A DNA stretch of 24,169 bases from assembly GCA_034435395.1 (NCBI GenBank), contig DAOTXK010000353.1, positions 1-24,169 on the forward strand, written 5' to 3'. Position numbers and translations under genes: made by a program. Position 1 is the first letter of the stretch. The number at the start of each line of letters is the position of its first letter. The notes below the pieces were generated by a model. It was not told where the DNA came from. It did not search any database and was given only the letters and a program-made list of their open reading frames with translations. Positions 1-8,489 of the stretch are shown here, in pieces. Origin of the DNA: DAOTXK01 sp034435395. Lineage in GTDB: Bacteria > Chloroflexota > Anaerolineae > Aggregatilineales > Ch27.

Positions 1-122
1 CACACGGCCCTGATCTCAAACGCCCCGCCCAGCGCCAGCAGCGCCGGGACGTGTTGCTCCCGCGCAAAGATGCCCGCCCCGATGATCCCCAGGCGGATGG
101 GCTTCTCTCCTGCCGGTGTCAT
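1..122 (-). CDS. Gfo/Idh/MocA-type oxidoreductase, N-terminal fragment
   Basis: This is the 5' end of a gene that runs off the left edge of the window; about 40 residues are visible. The protein starts at the ATG on 122-120 and reads MTPAGEKPIRLGIIGAGIFA, then continues REQHVPALLAL. The IRLGIIGAG stretch is a Rossmann dinucleotide-binding loop (GxGxxG/A type), and the following helix and 'P-A-L' pattern are typical of the N-terminus of Gfo/Idh/MocA dehydrogenases, which oxidise sugars or related polyols with NAD(P). A GGGAGG Shine-Dalgarno sequence lies about 6 bases upstream on the minus strand. The gene diverges from panB. Substrate cannot be told because the C-terminal substrate domain is missing. 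Other Rossmann-fold dehydrogenases are possible, but the motif spacing favours this family. Confidence 0.75.
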   Translation of the reverse strand, partial: MTPAGEKPIRLGIIGAGIFAREQHVPALLALGGAFEIRAV

Positions 123-145
123 GATGACCTCCCGCCGTTCTCGTT

Positions 146-174
146 TTGCCTGCCCAACACCGTTTGTATATAGT
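146..174 (+). promoter_or_regulatory. Sigma70-like promoter upstream of panB
   Basis: TTGCCT at 146-151 and TATAGT at 169-174 are separated by exactly 17 bases. They lie in the divergent gap between the oxidoreductase and panB, about 94 bases before the chosen panB start. The AT-rich stretch here stands out against the GC-rich surroundings. It is a sequence match only; no transcript start is known. Confidence 0.5.
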
Positions 175-267
175 ATCCAGCAAAGACCTGATCTCTCACA
201 CTGGCCAGCCCAGGCCGTTCGGCCACGATCAGAATACAGGGCCTCGCCAGAAAGGAGCGAACCGACT

Positions 268-1122
268 TTGGCCGACCGTAAGAAGATTACCCTGCCGTAC
301 CTGTATGACAAGTACCAGCGCGGCGAGCCGATCGTCATGCTGACCTGCTACGATTACCCCACCGCTTACCTGCAAGAAGAGGCCGGGGTGGAGATGATCC
401 TGGTCGGCGACAGCCTGGGCATGACCATGCTTGGCTACGAGAGCACGCTGCCCGTCACCATGGCCGACATGATCCGGCACACTCAGGCTGTGCGTCGCGG
501 CGCGCCCACCGCCTGGCTGATCGGCGATATGCCCTACATGACCTACCAGCCATCGAAGGAAGACGCCGTCCGCAACGCCGGGCGCTTCATGGCCGAAGCG
601 GGCTGCGACGCCGTCAAGCTGGAAGGCGGACGGGAGATGGCCGACCGGATGCAGGCCATCGTGGCGGCGGGCATCCCGACCATGGGCCACCTGGGCCTGA
701 CGCCGCAGAGTGCCAGTATCCTGGGCGGCTTCAAAGTCCAGGGCCGCGACGTGGACCGGGCCAAACGTATCGTCGAGGACGCCCGAATCCTGGAAGAAGC
801 CGGGGCCTACAGCATCCTGCTGGAAATGGTCCCTGACCGCGTCTGCCAGCTGATTACCGAGCGGGCCAGCATCCCCATCATCAGCCTGGGCTCCGGCCCC
901 CACGCCGACGGCCAGCTCCTGATCTACCATGATATGTTCGGCCTCTACCCGCGCTTCAAGCCCAAGATGGCCAAAGTCTACGGGAACGCGGGCGAGGTCA
1001 TCCTGACCGGCCTCCAGCAGTACGTGCGTGAGGTCATCGGCAGGGACTTCCCCCAGCGCGAACACTGGTTCACCATCAAGGATGAGGACTACGATGCCCT
1101 TTTGAAGGCATTGGACGGATAG
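268..1122 (+). CDS. panB: 3-methyl-2-oxobutanoate hydroxymethyltransferase (PanB)
   Basis: PanB transfers a hydroxymethyl group from 5,10-methylene-tetrahydrofolate to alpha-ketoisovalerate to give ketopantoate, the first committed step of pantothenate and CoA synthesis, in the cytoplasm. The family signatures are all visible: VGDSLGM with Mg-binding D48, IGDMPY with D87, KLEGG with K117 and E119, LLEMVP with E186 as the catalytic acid/base, and the SGPHADGQLLIYHD loop near the C-terminus. The length of 284 residues fits the family (about 260-290). I chose the TTG at 268 because AAAGGAG lies 10 bases upstream and homology begins right there. The frame stays open to position 70, but that extension would overlap the divergent gene's start and looks non-coding. 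No panC or panD is visible nearby. The identification is firm; the start is less so. Confidence 0.93.
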   Translation: MADRKKITLPYLYDKYQRGEPIVMLTCYDYPTAYLQEEAGVEMILVGDSLGMTMLGYESTLPVTMADMIRHTQAVRRGAPTAWLIGDMPYMTYQPSKEDAVRNAGRFMAEAGCDAVKLEGGREMADRMQAIVAAGIPTMGHLGLTPQSASILGGFKVQGRDVDRAKRIVEDARILEEAGAYSILLEMVPDRVCQLITERASIPIISLGSGPHADGQLLIYHDMFGLYPRFKPKMAKVYGNAGEVILTGLQQYVREVIGRDFPQREHWFTIKDEDYDALLKALDG

Positions 1123-1238
1123 GAGCAGGTCCATGATCGGCCCACACCCGACCAGCGCCGCGCCCAGGCCGCCGCATCCACTCCGGCAGAAAGCTGACTG
1201 CTGACCGCCAACGGCTTATTCAGGAGCATGTCCCACTG

Positions 1239-2537
1239 ATGACGACTGAAAACCTCCGCCAACGGCTGAAGATTTCCCCCGACCGGCTGGACGCCCTCAA
1301 CGCCGTGCTGCTCAACCCCGACCTGCGGGTCGTCAACGACTTTCTGGAGGTGGTCGCCAGGTACGGCACGCCGGAAGCGATCAACCGGCAGGCCGAGGCG
1401 GCCCGCCAGCTCCCGGCGCTGCTCCGGCGCGTCGAGGAGGTCCAGCCCGCCTACCTGGCCGACCTGGCCTGGCTGCAAGACCAGCGCGACCGGGGCGCGT
1501 TCATCACCGTCCCGGACTTCCGCCGCCGGGTGTTGGGTCCCCGCGCCGAAACCATGACCTTCGCCGATGACTTCGCCGTCACCCTGGAGATCAGCGCCTG
1601 CCAGTATTTCCCCTGGGTGATCGCCGCCGCCCGGCGGGCCATCGACTGCGGGGAACTCCTGCCGGGACGTTTCATCCGCGTGCGGAAGATGAAAGAGCAG
1701 GAAGCCGACGGCGACCTGCCCGCTTTCGCCGCCGCCATGCAGATCGTTGGCGCCAGCTATGTGGAGACGCTGGACACCAAAGGCACCGACGGCTCCAACG
1801 TCCATCTCGGCGGCCCGGCCACCATCACCGGCTACTTCGGCGGCGTCGGCCAGCCCAACGACCACGCCCTCCAGTGGCTGGACGAGTTTCTGTACTACTA
1901 CACGAATTACGGCGTGCGGCAGGTGCTCAATATCAACCCCGGCACGGTGCTGCTCGGTTACCTGCTGCACCGCCTCGGCGTGGACATCGAGTTTAAGATC
2001 TCGGTCTTCATGGGCAACGATAACCCCTACGCCGCCCTGTGGACGCTGCTGGGGGCCAAGCTGTTCTCGCGCGACGACGGCACCTCGCCCCTGGTCGGCT
2101 TCAACTGGAGCAACTCCGTCACCAACGAGACCATGGAGATCACCGCCCAGTTCCGCCGGGACCTGGGCTTTGAGGATGTGGTCCGTTTTGAGCACCACAT
2201 CACCGAGACGTTTAAGAGCATCGTCCGCCAGCCCTATAACCGCCGCGCCGAGCTGGTCGCGCTGGCCGATCACGTCGCCAATATCTCCGCCAAACACGAG
2301 GGCGGCGACCCGGAGATCGATCAGACTCGCGACCATCCTTCGGACATCCTGGACTACTTCCGCGACAAGGCCGAGATCATCGAGTCCGGCGACTGGGAGC
2401 ACCTGACGCTGAACTTCATGGACAAGTTCGAGGCGCTCAACCGGACTGCCTGGGCGCTGACCAGGGCCGGGCTGTCCTTCCTGGCCGCGGACGTGCACCG
2501 CCGGGACGGCCAGGGTCGCCAGACCGGCGCGCCATGA
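1239..2537 (+). CDS. Uncharacterised 432-aa soluble protein
   Basis: I do not recognise this family. The protein has no signal peptide or membrane segment. Residues 1-95 look mainly helical (MTTENLRQRLKISPDRLDAL onward). A mixed alpha/beta body follows, with conserved-looking stretches ETLDTKGTDGSNVHLGGPAT, LDEFLYYYTNYGVRQVLNIN, KISVFMGNDNPYAALW and FNWSNSVTNETMEI. Glycine-, asparagine- and histidine-rich loops such as GTDGSNVHLGG and RFEHHITE could form a ligand or metal site, but that is a guess. The ATG at 1239 has AGGAG 12 bases upstream, a rather long spacing. It follows panB by 116 bases and precedes the cupin gene by 87, so the three may be co-transcribed. GC-rich third positions and the absence of stops support real coding. 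Confidence 0.75.
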   Translation: MTTENLRQRLKISPDRLDALNAVLLNPDLRVVNDFLEVVARYGTPEAINRQAEAARQLPALLRRVEEVQPAYLADLAWLQDQRDRGAFITVPDFRRRVLGPRAETMTFADDFAVTLEISACQYFPWVIAAARRAIDCGELLPGRFIRVRKMKEQEADGDLPAFAAAMQIVGASYVETLDTKGTDGSNVHLGGPATITGYFGGVGQPNDHALQWLDEFLYYYTNYGVRQVLNINPGTVLLGYLLHRLGVDIEFKISVFMGNDNPYAALWTLLGAKLFSRDDGTSPLVGFNWSNSVTNETMEITAQFRRDLGFEDVVRFEHHITETFKSIVRQPYNRRAELVALADHVANISAKHEGGDPEIDQTRDHPSDILDYFRDKAEIIESGDWEHLTLNFMDKFEALNRTAWALTRAGLSFLAADVHRRDGQGRQTGAP

Positions 2538-2624
2538 TGCCTTACGCTCAGGGCTGGCCGTGACGCCTGCGCCGCTGCCAGCCCTGCCCATTGAGCCATA
2601 CGCACCCGGTTCGGGAGGGAAACC

Positions 2625-3008
2625 ATGAGCCGCATTCATCGCTTCACCGGCCAGGCCGGCGACTATCGCTGGGAGGGCGCGGTCGCCCTCAGCACCGACG
2701 ATCCGGCGACCCGTGGCGTCTCCGGCCAGCGGATGATCGGCGACGCCGACGGAACCCCCAACTTCCACTTCCGCTATTTTTGCGTGGAGCCGGGCGGTTA
2801 TACCTTCCTGCACCGCCACGCCCACGACCACGGGATCATGATCCTGCATGGACGCGCGACGGTCGTCATCGAGGATCAGACTTTCGAGGTTGGGCCGCGC
2901 GACATCGTCTACATCGGGCCGCACGACCTGCACCAGTTGCGGGCCTCCGGCGACGAGCCGCTGGGCTTCCTGTGCGTGATCGACCCCCACGCCGTGGAGC
3001 CGGACTGA
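2625..3008 (+). CDS. Single-domain cupin protein
   Basis: This 127-residue protein consists of one small beta-barrel cupin domain. Cupin motif 1 is seen as GGYTFLHRHAHDHGIMILHG, with H63, H65 and extra histidines H67 and H69. The usual Glu of motif 1 is not obvious, since an HDH cluster occupies this part. Motif 2 is GPRDIVYIGPHDLHQLR with H103. The three or four histidines would bind a divalent metal. The family covers dioxygenases, isomerases and sensory or storage proteins, so the reaction cannot be told. The ATG start has GGGAGG 6 bases upstream. It is the last plus-strand gene before a convergent short-chain dehydrogenase and may share a transcript with the 432-aa protein upstream. Confidence 0.85.
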   Translation: MSRIHRFTGQAGDYRWEGAVALSTDDPATRGVSGQRMIGDADGTPNFHFRYFCVEPGGYTFLHRHAHDHGIMILHGRATVVIEDQTFEVGPRDIVYIGPHDLHQLRASGDEPLGFLCVIDPHAVEPD

Positions 3009-3042
3009 AACGACCCATCGGGCGGCCCAGGCGGCTGAGGGT

Positions 3043-3783
3043 TCACGTCCACGGGTTGAGCATGGTCTGGATCAAGATCGGCGTGCCGATCTTGATGTTG
3101 GGGCGGCGACTGAGCAGCCACAGCACCAGGTCGGCGATGTCCTCGCCGGTCAGCGCCTTTTCCGGGTGCAGTCCCGGCGCGTCCTGGGTCATCTCGGTGA
3201 TCACCATGCCGGGGCTGATCACGTCCACGCGGATGTTGTAGTCCTGGTTCTCCCGCTGGATGTATTCGGACAGCGCGTTGAGGGCGTGTTTGGCCACGCC
3301 GTAAGCGCCGTTCCCTTCGTAATAATTGTGCGCCGACTCGGAGCTGATGTTGACGATGTGCCCCCAGCGCGCCCGGCGCATCCCCGGCAACACCGCCCGG
3401 CACATCAGGAACGGCCCGCGCAGGTTGACGGCCATCACCCGATCCCAGTCCGCGATGTCGTGCTCATGGATGGCCCCGCCGCCGCCGATCCCGGCGTTGT
3501 TCACCAGGATATCCACCGCGCCATAAGCCTCGGTGGTCGCCCGGACCAGCCGCGCCACGTCCGCCTCGCGGGACACGTCGGCTGGCACGGCCAGCGCTTC
3601 CCCCCCGGTCTCCCTGATCCCGGCGGCAGCGCGCGCCAGCGGCTCCTGCCGCCGCCCGCAGATAACCACGCGCACGCCCTCCCCCGCCAGCGCCCGCGCC
3701 ACCGCCGCCCCGATCCCGGTCCCGCCGCCGGTTACGATAGCCGCCCGGCCCTTTAAGACCATCTCCCGATCCAGGATGTTCAC
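3043..3783 (-). CDS. Short-chain dehydrogenase/reductase (SDR)
   Basis: This is a 246-residue classical SDR, an NAD(P)(H)-dependent oxidoreductase acting in the cytoplasm. The visible motifs are the cofactor loop TGGGTGIG (residues 18-25), NNAGIGGGG, and the catalytic S148-Y161-K165 set in ISSESAHNYYEGNGAYGVAK. PGMV after the active site also fits the family. The glycine-rich loop and the CGRR sequence after the second strand suggest NADP(H) preference (inference). The start is GTG at 3783 with a weak purine stretch (AAAGGGGG) upstream; an internal ATG seven codons later is possible but has no ribosome-binding spacing. It is convergent with the cupin gene, 34 bases apart. Substrate is unknown; the closest named types would be 3-oxoacyl reductase-like or gluconate dehydrogenase-like enzymes. 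Confidence 0.88.
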   Translation of the reverse strand: MNILDREMVLKGRAAIVTGGGTGIGAAVARALAGEGVRVVICGRRQEPLARAAAGIRETGGEALAVPADVSREADVARLVRATTEAYGAVDILVNNAGIGGGGAIHEHDIADWDRVMAVNLRGPFLMCRAVLPGMRRARWGHIVNISSESAHNYYEGNGAYGVAKHALNALSEYIQRENQDYNIRVDVISPGMVITEMTQDAPGLHPEKALTGEDIADLVLWLLSRRPNIKIGTPILIQTMLNPWT

Positions 3784-3953
3784 GCCCGCCCCCTTTCATC
3801 TGGTCCAATCCCCCAAAAGGAGTGCCTGCGATGCTGGCTGCCCTATCCGACCGTCTCTCCTGGCTGTCATCCTCGCGCCTGTGGTGGTGGCGAACGGATA
3901 GGCCGTCGCCGGTCCGGCAGGGCCATCTCACGACTCGCCACCGGCGATGGCCA

Positions 3954-5273
3954 TCACCGCGCGGGCGCGACCAGCGGCAGCACGTCGGCGATCATGGCCC
4001 GGTCCGGCACCAGGATCACGACCGTTTCGTGCGCCCCGGCGCGCAGGCACAGCGTCACCGCCGCGTACCAGCATACCGTCGTCGGGTCGGTCGGCACGCC
4101 GGGATCGTCAAACCGCAGCGCGCCGTAGCCCCGGTAGGCGGCGGCGAACTCGGCGGCGTCCTCCGGCGTGTCCCAGGCCGTCCGCCACACCATGACCGTC
4201 GCTTCAGTTCCGTCGTTGAAGTAGATACGGTAGCGGTCGCCGCCCCACCCCGCCGCGGCGGAGTCGGCGGTTTCCCGCGGGACTTCCGTGCGCAGGTGCT
4301 CCCGCAGGTAAAACTCACCCAGCGTCCGGTCCCACACCAGTCGCCAGCCCTCCCCCAGCGCCTCATCCAGCGGCGCGACCGACACCGGGATCGGCTCGTC
4401 GCCCGCCAGGTAACGCTCCGGGTGCAGCACCTGCTCGGTGGAGCGCGGCGGCGCGGCGTAGGCATCGTTGACCAGCCGCCAGCCCTCGCCCGCCACGAAC
4501 AGTGTGTAGGCGAAGTTGCGCCCCTCGGTATAGGGGAACAGCAGCTCGCGCTGGGTGATGGGCGGCGCGGCGGTCAGCGCCTCCGTGCGGATCAGCAGCG
4601 CTTCCCCCAGGACGCCTAGCATGGCCATCGGGTTGGTACGCATCAGCCAGTTCTGAAAGCCCTCGGTCATCAGCATGGCATCGCCCTCCACCAGCGCCCC
4701 CACCGCCAGCACGTAGTCCGGCTGTGCGTAGATCGTCTTGTCGTCCAGGCCGAGCGCGATCAGATCGTAGTGCTGGTCCTGCAGGACGTGGGTGAACTCG
4801 TGGGCGTAGAGAATCTGGTTGAGGGCGTCCATCTCGGCCTGCTCGCTGATGACGAACATGGCGTCGATCTCGGGGTCGTAAAAGCCGCCGATCTGCTCGG
4901 TCAGCACGTCGAGCTGCACCTGCCGCAGGTCCACGTCCAGGTCCATGAAGCCGAAGGCGTGGTAAAAGATCACGTCGTCGCGGGCCAGTTCGGGCGGATA
5001 GTCCTCATCCAGCGTATTGATCAGGTAGGCCAGCAGTTCGTCTTTGGTCAGAAAGGCCCGCGTCACCGGTTGGAGCGGCTCCAGATCGCGCAGGATGCTG
5101 GTGGCCTGCTCCGTGCGGTCCATCTGGGCGTTCAGGTCCGGGTCGTCGTTGGTCCGCCAGAACGGCGTCGGTTCGCCGTCCTGGGCCTGGACCCCCAGCG
5201 CTGTCAGCATTCCCGCCAGGATCGCGACTCCGACGGATAACAGCAGCATCCCTCTGGCGCGACGTGCGCTCAT
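3954..5273 (-). CDS. Exported HExxH zinc-metallopeptidase-like protein
   Basis: The 439-residue protein starts with an Arg-rich n-region and hydrophobic core (MLLLSVGVAILAGMLTALG), with likely cleavage after VQA at residue 30, so the protein is exported. A zinc motif HEFTH (H158, E159, H162) is followed by LVEGDAM, whose E196 is a plausible third ligand as in gluzincin-like folds. The rest, up to VAPAR, has no further motif I recognise. The function is probably proteolysis at the cell surface or in the medium, but no substrate can be named. I chose the ATG at 5273 because GGAGG lies about 9 bases upstream and the signal peptide begins here; the 35 residues encoded further upstream in the same frame do not look like protein. 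It is transcribed away from the proline-rich protein gene. Confidence 0.75.
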   Translation of the reverse strand: MSARRARGMLLLSVGVAILAGMLTALGVQAQDGEPTPFWRTNDDPDLNAQMDRTEQATSILRDLEPLQPVTRAFLTKDELLAYLINTLDEDYPPELARDDVIFYHAFGFMDLDVDLRQVQLDVLTEQIGGFYDPEIDAMFVISEQAEMDALNQILYAHEFTHVLQDQHYDLIALGLDDKTIYAQPDYVLAVGALVEGDAMLMTEGFQNWLMRTNPMAMLGVLGEALLIRTEALTAAPPITQRELLFPYTEGRNFAYTLFVAGEGWRLVNDAYAAPPRSTEQVLHPERYLAGDEPIPVSVAPLDEALGEGWRLVWDRTLGEFYLREHLRTEVPRETADSAAAGWGGDRYRIYFNDGTEATVMVWRTAWDTPEDAAEFAAAYRGYGALRFDDPGVPTDPTTVCWYAAVTLCLRAGAHETVVILVPDRAMIADVLPLVAPAR

Positions 5274-5415
5274 GATGTTTTTCCTCCGCCTACTCAGGGA
5301 GACCCTACTATACCCTATCGCGGCGGGTTCGACCTGTATCCGGCATCCCTGATCATCCATTCCGCCAACCTTCGGCAAAGGCTGGCTTCTTCATAAAAAA
5401 TTAATGACTTTTATG

Positions 5416-5445
5416 TTGAGTCACAAGGATATACCATGATAGCAT
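5416..5445 (+). promoter_or_regulatory. Possible promoter upstream of the proline-rich protein gene
   Basis: TTGAGT at 5416-5421 and TAGCAT at 5440-5445 are separated by 18 bases. They sit in the most AT-rich stretch of the region (about 5393-5450). The -10 match is imperfect, and the MITE-like element at 5461-5536 would lie between this promoter and the gene. Confidence 0.3.
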
Positions 5446-5460
5446 AAGCGAAACGCTAAG

Positions 5461-5536
5461 AACCTATCCGAAAAATCGTCAAGAGCCTGAGCAACCAGGG
5501 ACTTAAGCCCCTTGTCTGTGAATTCTCGGATAGGCA
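5461..5536. mobile_element. 76-bp MITE-like element
   Basis: CCTATCCGA at 5463-5471 is repeated perfectly in inverted orientation as TCGGATAGG at 5526-5534. Outside these ends, CTAAG occurs at 5456-5460 and again at 5537-5541, which would be a 5-bp target-site duplication if the element spans 5461-5536. The inside holds no gene but contains a degenerate copy of a palindromic repeat (5495-5514) that recurs at 13116-13135. Size, inverted ends and flanking direct repeat fit a non-autonomous miniature element. A conserved regulatory hairpin is the alternative, since the ends could pair as a long stem in RNA. Confidence 0.45.
5495..5514. repeat. Degenerate copy of CTTAAG-centred palindromic repeat
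   Basis: CCAGGGACTTAAGCCCCTTG matches the perfect 20-bp palindrome at 13116-13135 at 18 of 20 positions, and the similarity continues a few bases outward on both sides (GAG to the left, a TG/CTG context to the right). Here it lies inside the MITE-like element. Confidence 0.5.
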
Positions 5537-5560
5537 CTAAGCAACTTATGGAGATACAAG

Positions 5561-6703
5561 ATGCCTCCCAAACGTCTCTGGATGGCCCTGTCACTGCTTA
5601 TCCTCTTGAGTCTTCTGCCGCTCCCTGTGCTGGCTCAAGGCGGTAGCTCTGCCAACCTGACACCCACGCCCGCGCCGCCGTCCGACCAGGCGGAAGCGGC
5701 TGTGCTGCTGCTCCCCCCCGACACTGATTCATCGACCCCCGGCCCGCCCGCCTCGGAGGCCGGACTCGTCCCGCTGACGTTTCGCCTGGGCGTTTCCACC
5801 ATCCCGGTGCTGGCGCTGCCGCCCGCCGCCGAAACCTCATCGTTTGATCCCGCCCGATCCTCCCAGCCGATCCTGATCCTGCCCGCCGACTTCGACCTTG
5901 ACCCCGAAGCGGCGACGCTCGACTTCGCTGATCTTGAAAGACCCCTGCTGGCGATGCGGCTGGATTCGGACTTATCGGTCCTCACCGTCTACGCCGATCC
6001 GTCGTCAGTCAATCTCGACACTATCGCCATCCCGGCCCTGATCCTGCCGCCAGGCCCCTCTGCCAGCGGCCTCGAACAGCCGCCAGCATCCCCACCGCCG
6101 CCGGCGCTTCCGACATTGGCCCCGGTCGTGACGCTCACATCGCCGCCGCCGGCGCTTCCGACATTGGCCCCGGTCGTGACGCCCACACCGCCGCCGGCGC
6201 TTCCGACGTTAGTCCCGACTGTGACGCCCACACCGCCGCTGCCGCAGACGCTCTCCCCACAATCCGCGACCGGGACGCCCATCCCATCACTGCTGGAAAC
6301 GCTTTCGCCGCCAATCCTGGCCCTGACGCCCTTCCCATCACTACCGCAAATATTGGTACAGCCAATAATCCCACAGGTGCCCCAAACACTACGACTCCCG
6401 CAAATTCCGCAAATTCCGCAGTTGCCCCAGACCTTACAACTGCCGCGTATCCCGCAGTTGCCGCAGATACCGTCCCTGCCGCAGGTCCCGCAAATCAACC
6501 TGCCGCAGATACCGCCCAATGTGCCCGGCCTGATGCCGCCGGTCCCGGGGTCGCCGCAAATCCCGCAGATACCGCAGCTGCCACAAATTCCCCAGATACC
6601 CCAGCTTCCGCAGATTCCGCAAATCCCGCAGGTTCCACAGATTCCGCAAATACCCCAGATTCCGCAGATTCCGCAAATACCCCAGATTCCGCGCATCCCA
6701 TAG
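5561..6703 (+). CDS. Secreted proline-rich protein with P-Q-(I/L/V) triplet repeats
   Basis: I do not recognise this 380-residue protein as a known family. It has a clear signal peptide (KRLWMALSLLILLSLLPLPVLA, cleavage after residue 25). Residues 26-170 are acidic and low in complexity with LILPAD/LILPPG-type elements. Residues about 180-225 hold three copies of a PPALPTLAPVVT-type unit. Residues 280-380 are mainly P-Q-I/L/V triplets, ending PRIP at the stop. There is no cysteine, sorting motif or C-terminal membrane helix. A three-residue period fits a polyproline-II helix. The gene starts at ATG 5561 with GGAG 7 bases upstream, stands alone, and ends at a good terminator. The repeat codons are AT-richer (CCGCAAATT) than the rest of the gene. 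A surface, adhesive or structural role is inference. Confidence 0.8.
   Translation: MPPKRLWMALSLLILLSLLPLPVLAQGGSSANLTPTPAPPSDQAEAAVLLLPPDTDSSTPGPPASEAGLVPLTFRLGVSTIPVLALPPAAETSSFDPARSSQPILILPADFDLDPEAATLDFADLERPLLAMRLDSDLSVLTVYADPSSVNLDTIAIPALILPPGPSASGLEQPPASPPPPALPTLAPVVTLTSPPPALPTLAPVVTPTPPPALPTLVPTVTPTPPLPQTLSPQSATGTPIPSLLETLSPPILALTPFPSLPQILVQPIIPQVPQTLRLPQIPQIPQLPQTLQLPRIPQLPQIPSLPQVPQINLPQIPPNVPGLMPPVPGSPQIPQIPQLPQIPQIPQLPQIPQIPQVPQIPQIPQIPQIPQIPQIPRIP
6103..6240 (+). repeat. Three 45-48-bp in-frame repeats
   Basis: The sequence starting GGCGCTTCCGACATTGGCCC at 6103 recurs almost exactly at 6151 (48-bp period) and, more diverged, at 6196 (45-bp period). The units encode PALPTLAPVVT-type segments of the proline-rich protein. 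Confidence 0.75.
6398..6700 (+). repeat. 9-bp-based coding minisatellite (P-Q-I/L/V)
   Basis: The region is built of 9-base units such as CCGCAAATT, CCGCAGATA and CCACAGATT, each coding Pro-Gln-hydrophobic. The last part contains a perfect 27-bp tandem duplication: the unit starting AGATTCCGCAAATACC occupies 6639-6665 and again 6666-6692. Recent slippage or unequal exchange is likely. Confidence 0.8.
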
Positions 6704-6741
6704 TCGGAATCTCCCGAACCAGGGATAACGATGGTCATAAG

Positions 6742-6773
6742 GCCCCGGTCTGGCGGACAGGTCGGGGCTTTTT
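6742..6773 (+). terminator. Rho-independent terminator of the proline-rich protein gene
   Basis: GCCCCG at 6742-6747 pairs with CGGGGC at 6763-6768 around a 15-base loop and is followed at once by a T-tract at 6769-6773. It sits 39 bases after the stop codon and would separate this gene from kamA. Confidence 0.75.
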
Positions 6774-6869
6774 GTCCGTGCTTGTGATGCCCTCTTTCGT
6801 ATGTTAAATTTTACGCACCATCCGCTGCACCGTTGCACCGCCATGATTTGCTGCCACAGGAGTGGTCTC

Positions 6870-8222
<1,353 letters not shown>

Positions 8223-8489
8223 CGGCGAGTTTAACCCGCCGCCTCGCGACATGCTCCCCCAACACCGGGATGGGGGCTGCCCTGTCCTGTTGGTCTGCCA
8301 TTGGTGCCCGCCGCTGGAAGGCCCCGAAGGTTGGGGCTACCGCCCGGATCGCCGGCCGGATAAACTGAGATAGATGGCGAGGCCCACCCGAGCGAGGGGA
8401 GAAAAGACGAAATGAGAAGCGGCGCGAACACCGGCGGTGTGATGTATGGCCCCTGCTGACGCGAGGCCCACCGACGATAAGGATGTGCC
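8223..8489. other. Intergenic region between kamA and the GH13 gene
   Basis: No gene is visible in these 267 bases. A 6-bp stem (CCCCCA 8256-8261 with TGGGGG 8271-8276, 9-base loop) follows the kamA stop but has no T-tract, so it is at best a weak terminator. A 12-bp direct repeat, GCGAGGCCCACC, occurs at 8377-8388 and 8461-8472, the second copy just before the GH13 ribosome-binding site. Confidence 0.5.

Noticed and set aside
70..267. N-terminal extension of the panB frame
   Set aside because: It overlaps the divergent oxidoreductase start and the promoter candidate and shows no PanB similarity, which begins right at the TTG at 268.
1089..2990. Very long open frame on the minus strand opposite the 432-aa protein and cupin genes
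   Set aside because: It is Val/Gly/Ala/Asp/Gln-rich without motifs and mirrors two good plus-strand genes with ribosome-binding sites; such antisense frames are common in GC-rich codon usage.
3822..4619. Plus-strand open frame beginning with AAGGAG and ATG in front of it
   Set aside because: After the first 30 codons it is Arg/His/Pro-rich and overlaps the metallopeptidase gene in antisense; the ribosome-binding match is probably chance.
6398..6700. Repeat array considered as a CRISPR
   Set aside because: Units are 9 bp in frame with a protein, without unique spacers of constant length.
5989..6738. Minus-strand frame with GIC/GIW repeats opposite the PQI repeat gene
   Set aside because: The repeats are the mirror of the 9-bp minisatellite. 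The plus-strand product has a signal peptide, ribosome-binding site and terminator; this frame has none.
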